From: JAAYCI01 sp964370045
Lineage (GTDB): Bacteria; Bacillota; Clostridia; Oscillospirales; Ruminococcaceae
Assembly (NCBI GenBank): GCA_964370045.1
Contig: CAYJGZ010000010.1
Span: forward strand, 25,048 to 89,047
Direction of reading: 5' to 3'
DNA: 64,000 nucleotides
How positions within the stretch are numbered: the first letter of the stretch is position 1; every line of letters begins with the position of its first letter. Below the pieces are notes generated by a model, which was not told the origin of the DNA, did not search any database, and worked only from the letters and a program-made list of their open reading frames with translations. Of this stretch, positions 1-7,429 are shown piece after piece. The translations under genes were made by a program, and so were the position numbers.

Positions 1-1
1 T

Positions 2-430
2 ACGCCAGCTGCTGAAAGTACGCCCCCCAAGGCGGATATTTTGCCCGAAGAAAAGCCCCCTGCAAACACTGCCGAGGGCGCACCACCCCTATCGGAAGAA
101 AGGGAAAGCGCCACCGACCCCGGCGCAACCGATGCGCAAAGCGCAAAGTGGGATAGCATCAGCCGCAGAAAGCCCTCGCTCAGCGGAATGCCTGAAATCA
201 CAGCCAAGAGCAAGAGCGCAAAGAGCACCGACGCAGGCACAAAAAAGGGGAGCACTCCGCCCAAAAAGACGGACGCTTCCAAAAGCGCAAGCAGTGCAAA
301 AAGCGCAAATGCTCCCACCACGCAGAGCAACACAAAAAGCACAACTGCCACCACAAGCGCAAGCAACCAAGACGACACAACTGCGCAAAGCGCCACACGC
401 AGGGCCTCCGCCCGCAGGCGCAGAAAATAG
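2..430 (+). CDS. C-terminal part of a low-complexity protein (partial)
   Basis: The frame is open from the first bases of the window to a TAG at 428-430, so this is the last 142 residues of a gene that begins outside. The visible part is dominated by Ala, Ser, Thr, Lys and Pro, is acidic at first, and ends in an Arg-rich basic tail. I see no recognisable fold, membrane segment or catalytic motif, and the function cannot be told from this end. Several other proteins here (YidC, Jag, GyrA, the AI-2E-family protein) also have disordered C-terminal tails, so this may be the tail of an ordinary protein whose domains lie to the left. A family A repeat begins immediately after the stop codon, and the 11 bases containing the stop (420-430) recur at 540-550 on the far side of the repeat. 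Confidence 0.6.
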   Translation, partial: TPAAESTPPKADILPEEKPPANTAEGAPPLSEERESATDPGATDAQSAKWDSISRRKPSLSGMPEITAKSKSAKSTDAGTKKGSTPPKKTDASKSASSAKSANAPTTQSNTKSTTATTSASNQDDTTAQSATRRASARRRRK

Positions 431-431
431 A

Positions 432-539
432 GAGTGTCCAAATGCGGTGATTTATTTGCCATATCCCCGCCGCAGGCGGGGGATATGGCGCCTTCTTCTT
501 GTGCTTGACGTATTCTAAATCACCTCTATGTGTTCACTC
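432..539. repeat. Family A MITE-like repeat, copy 1
   Basis: The ends are GAGTGTCCAAA on the left and GTGTTCACTC on the right, with inner GTGATTTA/TAAATCAC arms and a central GC palindrome (ATATCCCC...GGGGATAT). Flanking bases 420-430 and 540-550 match at 10 of 11 positions, consistent with a target duplication that includes the stop codon of the upstream gene. Confidence 0.75.
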
Positions 540-593
540 GCAGAAAGTAGCGCCCTACTCGCCGTTTTCACCGTCACGAAAGGAGACGCTTAA

Positions 594-1799
594 ATGCAAC
601 CCCCTCACAACCCACCCGAGCACAACACCCACAGCCCCACACCCGAAAGCACTGCCGCACCGCAGGCCGCTTCATCCGCAAGCACCCCATTGGACATTCC
701 TGCAAATGGGCACAGCTCTGCAAGCGTGAACACCCCTGCCAAAGCAGACATGTTCGCAGGCAAAGTGGCAAAAACCACCCCGCCGTTTGCGCAAAAGCCA
801 CAGGGTGAAGCCGAAAGCAAAGGCCCAAGGCGAGGCGCTTTGCACCTGCCGCTCATCGCTGTTTCGCTTGCGCTGATACTGCTGGTGGCCACAACGCTCT
901 TTTCGGTTTGGGGCTTGCAGGACAGCATAAACTCGCTTTTCGGTGTCACCACCTACAACAACACACCGCCCCAAAACAGCTTTTCGATAATTCGTGTGGT
1001 GGGTAGCATCGCAAACAGCAACACAAACTCGCTTGGCATCTCAAACCCCACCTACAACCATTCCTCCACCCTTTCGCACATCCGCTCGCTCGCCGAAAAC
1101 GAGGACAACAAGGGCATCCTTTTGTACATGGACACCCCCGGCGGCGGCGTGTACGAGAGCGACGAGGTTTACCTTGCGCTGATGGAATACAAGGAGGAGA
1201 CAGGCCGCCCCGTGTGGGCGTACATGGCGCAGACCTGCGCCTCGGGCGGCTACTACATCACCTCTGCGGCGGACCATATCTCTGCCAACCGCATTTCCAC
1301 CACAGGCTCTATCGGCGTGTACATACAAATGACCGACACAAGCGAGCTTTACGATAAAATAGGCGTTGACACGGTGCTTATTCGCTCGGGAGACAACAAG
1401 GGCACCGGCATAAGCGGCCTGCCCATCACCTCCGAACAGCAGGAGGTATACCAGAGTATAGTGGACGAATACTACGAGCGCTTTGTGGACATCGTGGCGG
1501 ATGCAAGGGGGATGAGCTACGAGCAGGCAGAGGAGCTTTCGGACGGCAGGGTATACACCTCGACACAGGCGCTAAACAGCGGCCTTATAGACGAGATAGG
1601 CGAGTGGGAAGCGCTGGTGGAGAAATTTGAGGAAGAGACGGGCGCAACACCCTTTTACACAAACTTCTCCCGCAACAGCACCATAGGCCAGCTTTTGAGC
1701 GATGCGGGGGAGATGCTTCCGCAGGGCGAGGCGCAGGCGATTTTGGGCTATATGTCCGAGGTGCCAAACGGCGTGCCCATGGCGCTGTACGTTCCGTAG
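594..1799 (+). CDS. sppA: SppA-type signal peptide peptidase (peptidase S49)
   Basis: This is a 401-residue membrane-anchored serine protease that in this family degrades signal peptides left in the membrane after export. Residues 1-80 are a Pro/Ala/Ser-rich cytoplasmic segment, followed by one hydrophobic segment at about 83-106 and then the S49 protease domain. The nucleophile lies in CASGGYY (Ser217) and the likely general-base lysine in SGDNKG (Lys269). Their spacing of 52 residues equals that of Ser147/Lys199 in Bacillus subtilis SppA. An AAGGAGA ribosome binding site lies just before the ATG. The gene stands alone, preceded by a family A repeat. The long low-complexity N terminus is the only oddity. 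The family call is strong; the exact substrate is inferred from the family. Confidence 0.9.
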   Translation: MQPPHNPPEHNTHSPTPESTAAPQAASSASTPLDIPANGHSSASVNTPAKADMFAGKVAKTTPPFAQKPQGEAESKGPRRGALHLPLIAVSLALILLVATTLFSVWGLQDSINSLFGVTTYNNTPPQNSFSIIRVVGSIANSNTNSLGISNPTYNHSSTLSHIRSLAENEDNKGILLYMDTPGGGVYESDEVYLALMEYKEETGRPVWAYMAQTCASGGYYITSAADHISANRISTTGSIGVYIQMTDTSELYDKIGVDTVLIRSGDNKGTGISGLPITSEQQEVYQSIVDEYYERFVDIVADARGMSYEQAEELSDGRVYTSTQALNSGLIDEIGEWEALVEKFEEETGATPFYTNFSRNSTIGQLLSDAGEMLPQGEAQAILGYMSEVPNGVPMALYVP

Positions 1800-1921
1800 C
1801 AGCAAGCAAAACAGCGATTTAGCAGGCAAAATCCGTGTATGCTATCTCATCTAAAAATGTCGTAAAAATACAATTTTATTCCTCAAAAAATACGTCGATT
1901 TTGTGGCGTGAACAAAAGCGT

Positions 1922-1992
1922 AGGTTTTATTTTTTGGTATATCCCCCGCCTGCGGCGGGGGATATACCGCTTTTTTAGCACTTGGTGTGTGG
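1922..1992. repeat. Family A repeat relic
   Basis: Only the central palindrome and one inner arm remain (TTTTTTGGTATATCC, then a GC palindrome, then GGATATACCGC). Both outer ends are eroded. It lies in the 345-base gap between sppA and the next gene, which otherwise holds a strong terminator hairpin. Confidence 0.5.
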
Positions 1993-2045
1993 CATTTTTC
2001 CTCTAAATTATTTTTACTCATCAGCTACCCTACTTTATTCCTCAA

Positions 2046-2101
2046 AAAATACCGCATAATTCCGAGCGCACACAAAAGGCATCGGAATTATGCGGTATTT
2101 T
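2046..2101. terminator. Bidirectional-looking terminator hairpin
   Basis: A long perfect stem pairs ACCGCATAATTCCGA (2051-2065) with TCGGAATTATGCGGT (2082-2096), extended by A and T runs on both sides. It lies between convergent genes (sppA on + and the membrane protein on -), so it can terminate both. Confidence 0.85.
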
Positions 2102-2144
2102 TAATTGTTCAATTTATGCGCAGGGTATTTTTAGAACAAACCCT

Positions 2145-3563
2145 CTACCCGTAAAATACGCTTAGCCTGCTAACAAGGCGCACCGTGTTAAAGCCTACTA
2201 AGCAGAGCACCGCCACCAAAAGCGGCGCAGGCATTTTTTTCCTCACAAGCCCCAGCATTATTATCACCAGCAAAACGCCGGCGACAAACAGCGTGCGCTC
2301 GCCCGAAAAGTAGAGCGTCGGCGAAAGCACCATCACCGCCAGCGTGCACAGCGCCGCAAAAAGCCCCAGCGCATAGGCGGCGTTTTTGCAAAAAAGCAGG
2401 TAGAAAATCCCCGCCAAAAACAGCGTCCAGTAGGCATAGGGCAAAAGTGTTTGAACAACATACAAAACACCCTGCGAGACATCCAGCTCGTGCAGGTATC
2501 CCAGCGTAAAAAGGTACTCTATCCTTGTGGGAAAGCTTATTAGCACCGAAACGCACAGCAGTGCCAAAAGCGGATATTTCAGCCCTCTGCCTATTTTTGC
2601 ACAGCGTGGCGGTTTTTGCTTGAGCAGGCTATTTTGCGCTGATGTGCCGTAGTATTTTGCGTGCCAGCTCAGCGCAAAAACAAGCAGTAGCACAAGATAC
2701 AGCGAAAAAAACATTGCGCTGTACATCCAGTTGACCCCGCGCAGTATGCGCTCGCCTGCGGACATATCCGCAAAGGAAGTGCCGAATATATCGCTAAATA
2801 CCTGCGCCTCGTGCGCATAGCGCACGCCGCCGCCCGGCGCTAACATCATCACCAAAAACGATGCCGCCACACACGCAAATATAATCAGGTGCTTTGCCGC
2901 AATGCGCTTTTTCACAAAAAAGTGCTCTGCGAGTATCAGCGCCATAAAGCCCAAAAGGCAGGCGCTTAGCTGCTCGTTGCACATTCCCACAAACAGCGCC
3001 GCCAAAATGCGCAGAACAAAAAGGCTAACCTGCGCTTGCTTTTGTGGGGGTATCGGCTCGCCGCCTGTTTTTCGCCGCATGTCCAAAAACGGCATTATCA
3101 CAAACATCCCCACCGCCACAGGCCACAAATAGTAAAGGCTACCCGTTGCCCAAAAAACGGCATAGTCCAAAACGCCGGGCCCCAGCGCAAACAGAAAAAG
3201 CAACGCTATGAGGATATTTTTAAGGCTGACTTTTGTGCAAAACACCCTTGCCGCACCGTAGCAAAGCGCTATTATCACAAGTGGGTTTAGTATCTTCCAC
3301 AGCGCAAAGCCCTGCCCCAAAAGCAGCCAGCACAGCGCATTCGAGCCGATGCGCCCCGACCACGTCATGTAAAAGTCGCCAAGAAAGGAAAAAAGCCCCA
3401 TCTCCTGCGCACGCTGCATGTACACAATATCGTCCGAGTATGGCTGAATGGGCAGGTGCATCAAAAACAGCACCAGCCAGCACGCAAATAATGCCGCCGC
3501 AAGCAGCCATGGCTCGCGGTGGCTTTTCCCGAATATTCCGAATATGTTTTTTGCTTTAAGCAT
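2145..3563 (-). CDS. Polytopic membrane protein, DUF6056-like
   Basis: This is a 472-residue protein with about eleven or twelve hydrophobic segments spread over its whole length. Near the first external loop it carries an acidic pair in PYSDDIVYM (about residues 41-49), and further on TWSGRIGSN. This arrangement recalls bacterial integral membrane proteins of the DUF6056 type, which resemble the GT-C glycosyltransferase and O-antigen polymerase class with a DD motif after the first helix. A role in cell-envelope sugar transfer is therefore possible but is only inferred. No neighbouring gene supports a pathway. It is transcribed leftwards and ends at a strong shared terminator. Confidence 0.6.
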   Translation of the reverse strand: MLKAKNIFGIFGKSHREPWLLAAALFACWLVLFLMHLPIQPYSDDIVYMQRAQEMGLFSFLGDFYMTWSGRIGSNALCWLLLGQGFALWKILNPLVIIALCYGAARVFCTKVSLKNILIALLFLFALGPGVLDYAVFWATGSLYYLWPVAVGMFVIMPFLDMRRKTGGEPIPPQKQAQVSLFVLRILAALFVGMCNEQLSACLLGFMALILAEHFFVKKRIAAKHLIIFACVAASFLVMMLAPGGGVRYAHEAQVFSDIFGTSFADMSAGERILRGVNWMYSAMFFSLYLVLLLVFALSWHAKYYGTSAQNSLLKQKPPRCAKIGRGLKYPLLALLCVSVLISFPTRIEYLFTLGYLHELDVSQGVLYVVQTLLPYAYWTLFLAGIFYLLFCKNAAYALGLFAALCTLAVMVLSPTLYFSGERTLFVAGVLLVIIMLGLVRKKMPAPLLVAVLCLVGFNTVRLVSRLSVFYG

Positions 3564-3744
3564 ACAAATTCATACTATCACACTTTTTCTGGTTTTTCAC
3601 AGCCGCACATTCTCACTGCGTTAATAACAACTCTACTTATTTTAATGAAATCAGTCAAGAGAAATTCGAGTTATTTTCGAGTTAATTGTGGTTTGCCGTA
3701 AATTTGTCGAGTTATTTTAATTTATTCTGCTAAAATTTCTATTT

Positions 3745-3789
3745 AATAAAAACAATTCCCCCTGCCGCACATCACACACGACAGGGGGG
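3745..3789 (-). terminator. Terminator of the short surface-protein copy
   Basis: Read on the minus strand, CAGGGGG pairs with CCCCCTG across about 17 bases and is followed by a T-rich stretch. The same hairpin occurs after the long copy at 9765-9799, showing that the duplication includes the 3' flank. Confidence 0.7.
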
Positions 3790-3801
3790 ATTGTGAATAT
3801 A

Positions 3802-4536
3802 TTAGGGTGTAGCTATGGGCACCTCCACGGAAATGTTAGAGCCGTAGGTGGAGTCCCTTGCGGTGATGGCAGGCGGCGATGTGATGCCACTGCCATAATT
3901 AACCGTAAATCGGATAATTCCGCTTGAGTCTGTTGTGGCAGTGCCCTGAAGGCGGCTTACTCCGGGGAGTAAATGCGTGCTAAGGCCGCTCACATCACTC
4001 GGGTTAAACACATCATTGATGCCAAACGTAACCGACACACCTGCCAAGTCCACACCAAGGTCATAAGCAACCGAAACCCTTCCGCCTGTCAGGCTTAGGC
4101 TTCCGCTTGTTGTAAGCGTGGGCTGGAATACTGTCAACTTCGCCCTGTTGCTCATCGCCGTAGCACCGAGCGAATCAGTGACCTCACAGGTGTAGTAATG
4201 TTCTCCTGTGTTCAAGCCACTTGGTGTGTAGCTTGGAGTGTTTGCGCCACTAATTGGCTGTGAAGTGCCGTCTGCAATATGGTAGGTAAACCATTGGTAG
4301 GACAAGGTGGCGGTGGAGACGCTACTGTGTGCGGTGGTGGTAAGGGTAGGCCATGTGGTGCTGTTTACCCAAGCGGCACTGTCCTGCGGCTGGCCTGTTA
4401 TTGTGATGACGCTCTGCGGCGGTGTTACCGTCAACTCATCTGCCGCTTCACCCACCTCATAGGTGGCACTGTTCATCACTTGGTCGCCCACTTCGCTTGC
4501 AAACACACGCACAGCAAGCGAAGTGCTAATGAGCAT
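3802..4536 (-). CDS. Shortened copy of the Ig-like-repeat surface protein, probably decayed
   Basis: The 244-residue frame matches the large surface protein at 7430-9751 at both ends but lacks its middle. The segment FASEVGDQVMNSATYEVGEA matches that protein just after its signal peptide, and the rest equals its last Ig-like repeat and C-terminal domain with no amino-acid difference that I can see. Upstream homology continues to about 4593. Where the long gene has its TTG start followed by AAA, this copy reads TTT TAG, so the original start is lost and the ATG at 4536 would leave only half a signal peptide. It has no good ribosome binding site. I read it as an in-frame deletion derivative that is probably not expressed, or at best weakly. 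It lies in inverted orientation to the long copy. Confidence 0.6.
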   Translation of the reverse strand: MLISTSLAVRVFASEVGDQVMNSATYEVGEAADELTVTPPQSVITITGQPQDSAAWVNSTTWPTLTTTAHSSVSTATLSYQWFTYHIADGTSQPISGANTPSYTPSGLNTGEHYYTCEVTDSLGATAMSNRAKLTVFQPTLTTSGSLSLTGGRVSVAYDLGVDLAGVSVTFGINDVFNPSDVSGLSTHLLPGVSRLQGTATTDSSGIIRFTVNYGSGITSPPAITARDSTYGSNISVEVPIATP

Positions 4537-4727
4537 AAAGCTTAAAATAGCAATAGCTATAAGGTAGCCTTTCTTTTGTTGCTTTGTTATGTTCTAAAAA
4601 GTCATAAAAATACCCATTTTTGTGTATTTTGTGGCAGTATAGCATTTTCACCGTTTTTTGTCCATATAATGAAAAAGTAGGAGCGTAAAGAAAATAAAGA
4701 ACAGTCACCACACTATATTCAGCTATC

Positions 4728-4934
4728 TAAAATGTCCATATTAGTGCAGGAATAGTCTATTGCCGTAGGGCGAAATTCTCCGTGTTCGTGCTTGTTCACT
4801 TGTGTTCTTTTTGCGTATGTGCGTTTATTATACACGCCGTCATCAAAGGTTCAACACTTTTCACACTTTTCTGTTTCACCCCTCGCAAAATGTCCATATT
4901 GACACAAAAATAGTCTATTCTCACAGGGTGAAAT
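4728..4934. repeat. Pair of 46-bp imperfect direct repeats in a 500-base gap
   Basis: Bases 4730-4777 and 4889-4934 share the pattern AATGTCCATATT, seven variable bases, then AATAGTCTATT, then AGGGYGAAAT, about 160 bases apart. They lie in the gap between the short surface-protein copy and the SnoaL-like pair. I see no clear promoter or gene in the remainder of this gap (4594-5042). Confidence 0.55.
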
Positions 4935-5042
4935 ATCACGCAGCTGTGCTATACTGTCAGCAGTGGCTTAGCACCTGCGATGTCACCGCTTTGTGCGTCG
5001 GGGTGCGGCGTCTTAATCTTATAATGAAGAGAGGTTGCAAAA

Positions 5043-5612
5043 ATGGACGATAGGCAACGCCAGCTGTACTTGGAGGACAGAAACCGTTGTGTGGATTTTG
5101 TCAACACCTGCCAGCTTCAAACACCGGACGAGGTATCCCGCCTGTTTGAGGACTACACCCGCACGCTGTGGGATTTTAAGCTTGTGGGGCGTATTCACGA
5201 CCTTTACAGCGACAATATTGTCATAAACCGTGAGGGCGGCCACGACCTTAAAGGCTCGGAGCAGGTGGTGACCGACACGCTCCAGCTGATGTCCGCCTTT
5301 CCCGATTTGAAGCTGAAATTTATCGACATTTTTTCGGAGGGCAACCCCGAGGACGGCTACAGCTTTGGCCAGGCCATCTACTTTGACGGCACAAACACAG
5401 GCTACAGCAAGTACGGCCCGCCCACAGGCAAGTCGCTGTGCGAAAATGACATCTGCGTGGGGCTGTGCGAGTGCCGTGTGGAAAAGGTGGACGGCCGCTG
5501 GAAGATTGTGGAGGAGTGGGTAACTCGCTCGCAGGAGCTTATCACCGCAACACAGACACTGGATGCGCCCAAAGAGGAAGTAGTAGCAGAGGAGGCGGAG
5601 CAATCATGCTAA
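5043..5612 (+). CDS. SnoaL/NTF2-like protein, first of a tandem pair
   Basis: This is a 189-residue soluble protein of the SnoaL-like (NTF2 fold) superfamily, whose members include small-molecule cyclases, isomerases and binding proteins. Recognisable features are the early helix with RIHDLYSDNIVI, then SAFPDLKLKFIDI, then DGTNTGYSKYGPPTG, and the closing strand KVDGRWKIVEEW. About 25 acidic residues follow the fold. It starts with ATG after GAGAGG and overlaps the next gene by 7 bases, so the two are translationally coupled. The downstream protein shares the same motifs, so they are paralogues and may form a heterodimer. No catalytic role can be assigned from sequence. Confidence 0.75.
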   Translation: MDDRQRQLYLEDRNRCVDFVNTCQLQTPDEVSRLFEDYTRTLWDFKLVGRIHDLYSDNIVINREGGHDLKGSEQVVTDTLQLMSAFPDLKLKFIDIFSEGNPEDGYSFGQAIYFDGTNTGYSKYGPPTGKSLCENDICVGLCECRVEKVDGRWKIVEEWVTRSQELITATQTLDAPKEEVVAEEAEQSC

Positions 5613-6091
5613 AAGCGGATATGTTGCACGACGAAATTATGGACCTATGCGGCAAAATAGAAAACGTGGAGCTGAATAGCCGCGACGACGTGGAGGCCTT
5701 TGTGCGCAGCTTCACAAAGCTCACCTACGACCACTGCATGTTCGGCCTTATGCACGACTACTATGTGTACGATGTAGAGGTACTGCGTGAAAACGCCCTG
5801 CGCCTTCGTGGCGTGGAGGAGGTTATCGCCGACAGGCAGGCGCTTTTGGCGGCATACCCAAACCTTAAAACAAACGTACAGCAGGTAATTGTTGCGCCGG
5901 ACAAAAAGGGCGGCTTTAAGGTGTTCCGCAGAATGTACCTCACCGGCACAAACACAGGCCCCAGCAAAAAAGGCCCCGCAACGGGCGAAGAGCTGGGCGA
6001 CACCAACCTTGCGCTGTCCATGTTCTACCTCTCAAAAATTGACGGCAGCTGGCGCATCACGTACGAGATGGACATGCGCACCACACGCTGA
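5606..6091 (+). CDS. SnoaL/NTF2-like protein, second of a tandem pair
   Basis: This 161-residue protein is a diverged paralogue of its upstream neighbour. It keeps FGLMHDYYVYDVEVL, AAYPNLKTNVQQV, TGTNTGPSKKGPATG and KIDGSWRITYEM at equivalent places. The ATG lies inside the end of the first gene and is preceded by GAGGAGGCGGAG, a very strong ribosome binding site. Members of this fold commonly dimerise, so a heterodimer with the first protein is plausible. A terminator follows, which closes a two-gene operon. The substrate is unknown. The pair sits between two inverted copies of a surface-protein gene, but nothing ties the functions together. Confidence 0.75.
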   Translation: MLKADMLHDEIMDLCGKIENVELNSRDDVEAFVRSFTKLTYDHCMFGLMHDYYVYDVEVLRENALRLRGVEEVIADRQALLAAYPNLKTNVQQVIVAPDKKGGFKVFRRMYLTGTNTGPSKKGPATGEELGDTNLALSMFYLSKIDGSWRITYEMDMRTTR

Positions 6092-6160
6092 TTTTTTTGT
6101 AGATGGAGCATCACCTACATTATATATAGGATATATAAACAAAAACATATATAAACAAAA

Positions 6161-6190
6161 AGCGAGCCGCTTGTGTGGCTCGCTTTTTTG
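6161..6190 (+). terminator. Terminator of the SnoaL-like operon
   Basis: AGCGAGCC (6161-6168) pairs with GGCTCGCT (6177-6184) across an 8-base loop, followed by six T. Confidence 0.9.
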
Positions 6191-6226
6191 GTGGGGTGAA
6201 AAAAATAAAGAGCTTTCGTCAAATCC

Positions 6227-7015
6227 CTACGCCGTCCGCCCTCTCTTCACATGCCTCCACACATAGCTTGCGCCCACCGCCGCAAGCGTTATGAGCGCAA
6301 TAATCTGCGAGGTGGACAAGACACCACCGTACACCCCGCGAGCGATGTCTCCGCGCCAAAATTCTATTGTGAAGCGGAACAAGGAATAGCTTAAAAGATA
6401 TATTTTGAACAAATGCGGTTTGAGTGCATCCTTTTTTTGTAAAAACACCAGTATCACAAACAACAATATATTAAAGCACACTTCTATCAGCTGTGTTGGC
6501 ACACGTGCCACGTCCCCGCCGTTCATGAATAGAGGGAAAGACGTGCCCGGCATCGGCACACCATAGCAGCACCCTGCCAAAAAGCAGCCGGTGCGCCCAA
6601 ACATATGAAAAAGCGGTGCTGCGGGCGTAAACATCCACACATAATATGATGTGTCCATCTTGCTCGCTTTTGTGTATATGTACAATGCTAAAAATCCGCC
6701 GTACAGGCCACCGTAAAACACCTGTCCTCTGAAAAGATTCCTCATGCCATAAAGCAAAATACTAAAATCACCATAGGCATTGTATTCTTTTATGATTAAG
6801 AACAGCCTGTCTATATTGACAATAGCATACACGATGCGTCCGCCAAGTAAAACGCCTATTATGACAAACAGAAATATCAGGATAACATCGTGCATACTTT
6901 GTTTTTCACGCTTTGCCATAAAAATGGCAAAAATACCCGCCGCAACGATTCCTATACCCGCCATGAGAGCATAGCTTGCAATTTCAACACCAAAAATAGC
7001 GATTCTCGGGCTCAT
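6227..7015 (-). CDS. Lgt-family prolipoprotein diacylglyceryl transferase homologue
   Basis: This 262-residue protein has about seven membrane helices. Lgt moves a diacylglyceryl group from phosphatidylglycerol to the lipobox cysteine of exported lipoproteins. The family fold is clear: GGRIVYA and RGQVFYGGLYGG in the first half, the GRxG signature, and SLFRFTIEFWRGD near the end, holding the late conserved arginine. The signature itself reads GRTGCFLAGCCYG, whereas canonical Lgt has GR-G-NF-N-E--G. The conserved Asn and Glu are thus replaced by Cys. Such Cys-rich variants occur in Firmicutes alongside a standard Lgt, so this may be a paralogue with a different role. The start is ATG after GAGGTG. 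It stands alone on the minus strand. Confidence 0.8.
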   Translation of the reverse strand: MSPRIAIFGVEIASYALMAGIGIVAAGIFAIFMAKREKQSMHDVILIFLFVIIGVLLGGRIVYAIVNIDRLFLIIKEYNAYGDFSILLYGMRNLFRGQVFYGGLYGGFLALYIYTKASKMDTSYYVWMFTPAAPLFHMFGRTGCFLAGCCYGVPMPGTSFPLFMNGGDVARVPTQLIEVCFNILLFVILVFLQKKDALKPHLFKIYLLSYSLFRFTIEFWRGDIARGVYGGVLSTSQIIALITLAAVGASYVWRHVKRGRTA

Positions 7016-7120
7016 ACCTTTTCACCTCGAAAGTAGAGTAACGATTAGATAGTTATTATACCACAAAAGACGCACAAAAGCAGAACTTACAAACAGAGTA
7101 ATGATTTGTGCCAAAAAACA

Positions 7121-7345
7121 GGGAGTGGACAAATAGAGGTGATTTAGAATACGTTAAGCGAGAGAAGAAGGCGGTATATCCCCCCTCCTCATATGGATGT
7201 ATAATTTAATTAAACAGCCATATCAAGGTTCTGACAAGGCTTTAAGAGTGGAGATTTGCGTAGCAAATACTACTTGTGCCTTGTTAGGTTCTTCCGGAAA
7301 GGGAGGATATACCAAAAAACTAAATCACTGCGTTTGGACACTCCC
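7121..7345. repeat. Family A MITE-like repeat, long-core copy (225 bp)
   Basis: The outer ends GGGAGTGGACAAA and TTTGGACACTCCC are typical of family A, but the centre carries about 110 extra bases instead of the usual GC palindrome. The same core occurs in opposite orientation at 17580-17804 with almost no differences. The flanks AAAAAACA and CAAAAACA match at 7 of 8 positions, a plausible target duplication. Confidence 0.8.
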
Positions 7346-7429
7346 CAAAAACAAAAAAAGATGGAAATGAGAAAAAAATGTGATATACTTAATGCACATC
7401 GCAAGTATGAATTGGGGGAGGGAATATAC

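Noticed and set aside
432..539. Family A repeats as transcription terminators
   Set aside because: The central stem is strong but neither arm is followed by a T run, so standard termination is unlikely.
2033..2052. 18-19-base direct repeat TTTATTCCTCAAAAAATAC shared with 1875-1893
   Set aside because: It is low complexity and partly contained in the terminator; probably a by-product of AT-rich sequence or a decayed terminator copy.
3802..4536. Phase-variable switch producing alternative surface proteins
   Set aside because: The shared arms encode identical C termini, so inversion would not change the protein made.
7256..7429. N-terminal extension of the surface protein
   Set aside because: It would be encoded by a family A repeat; TTG 7430 with GGGGGAGG and a signal peptide is a better start.
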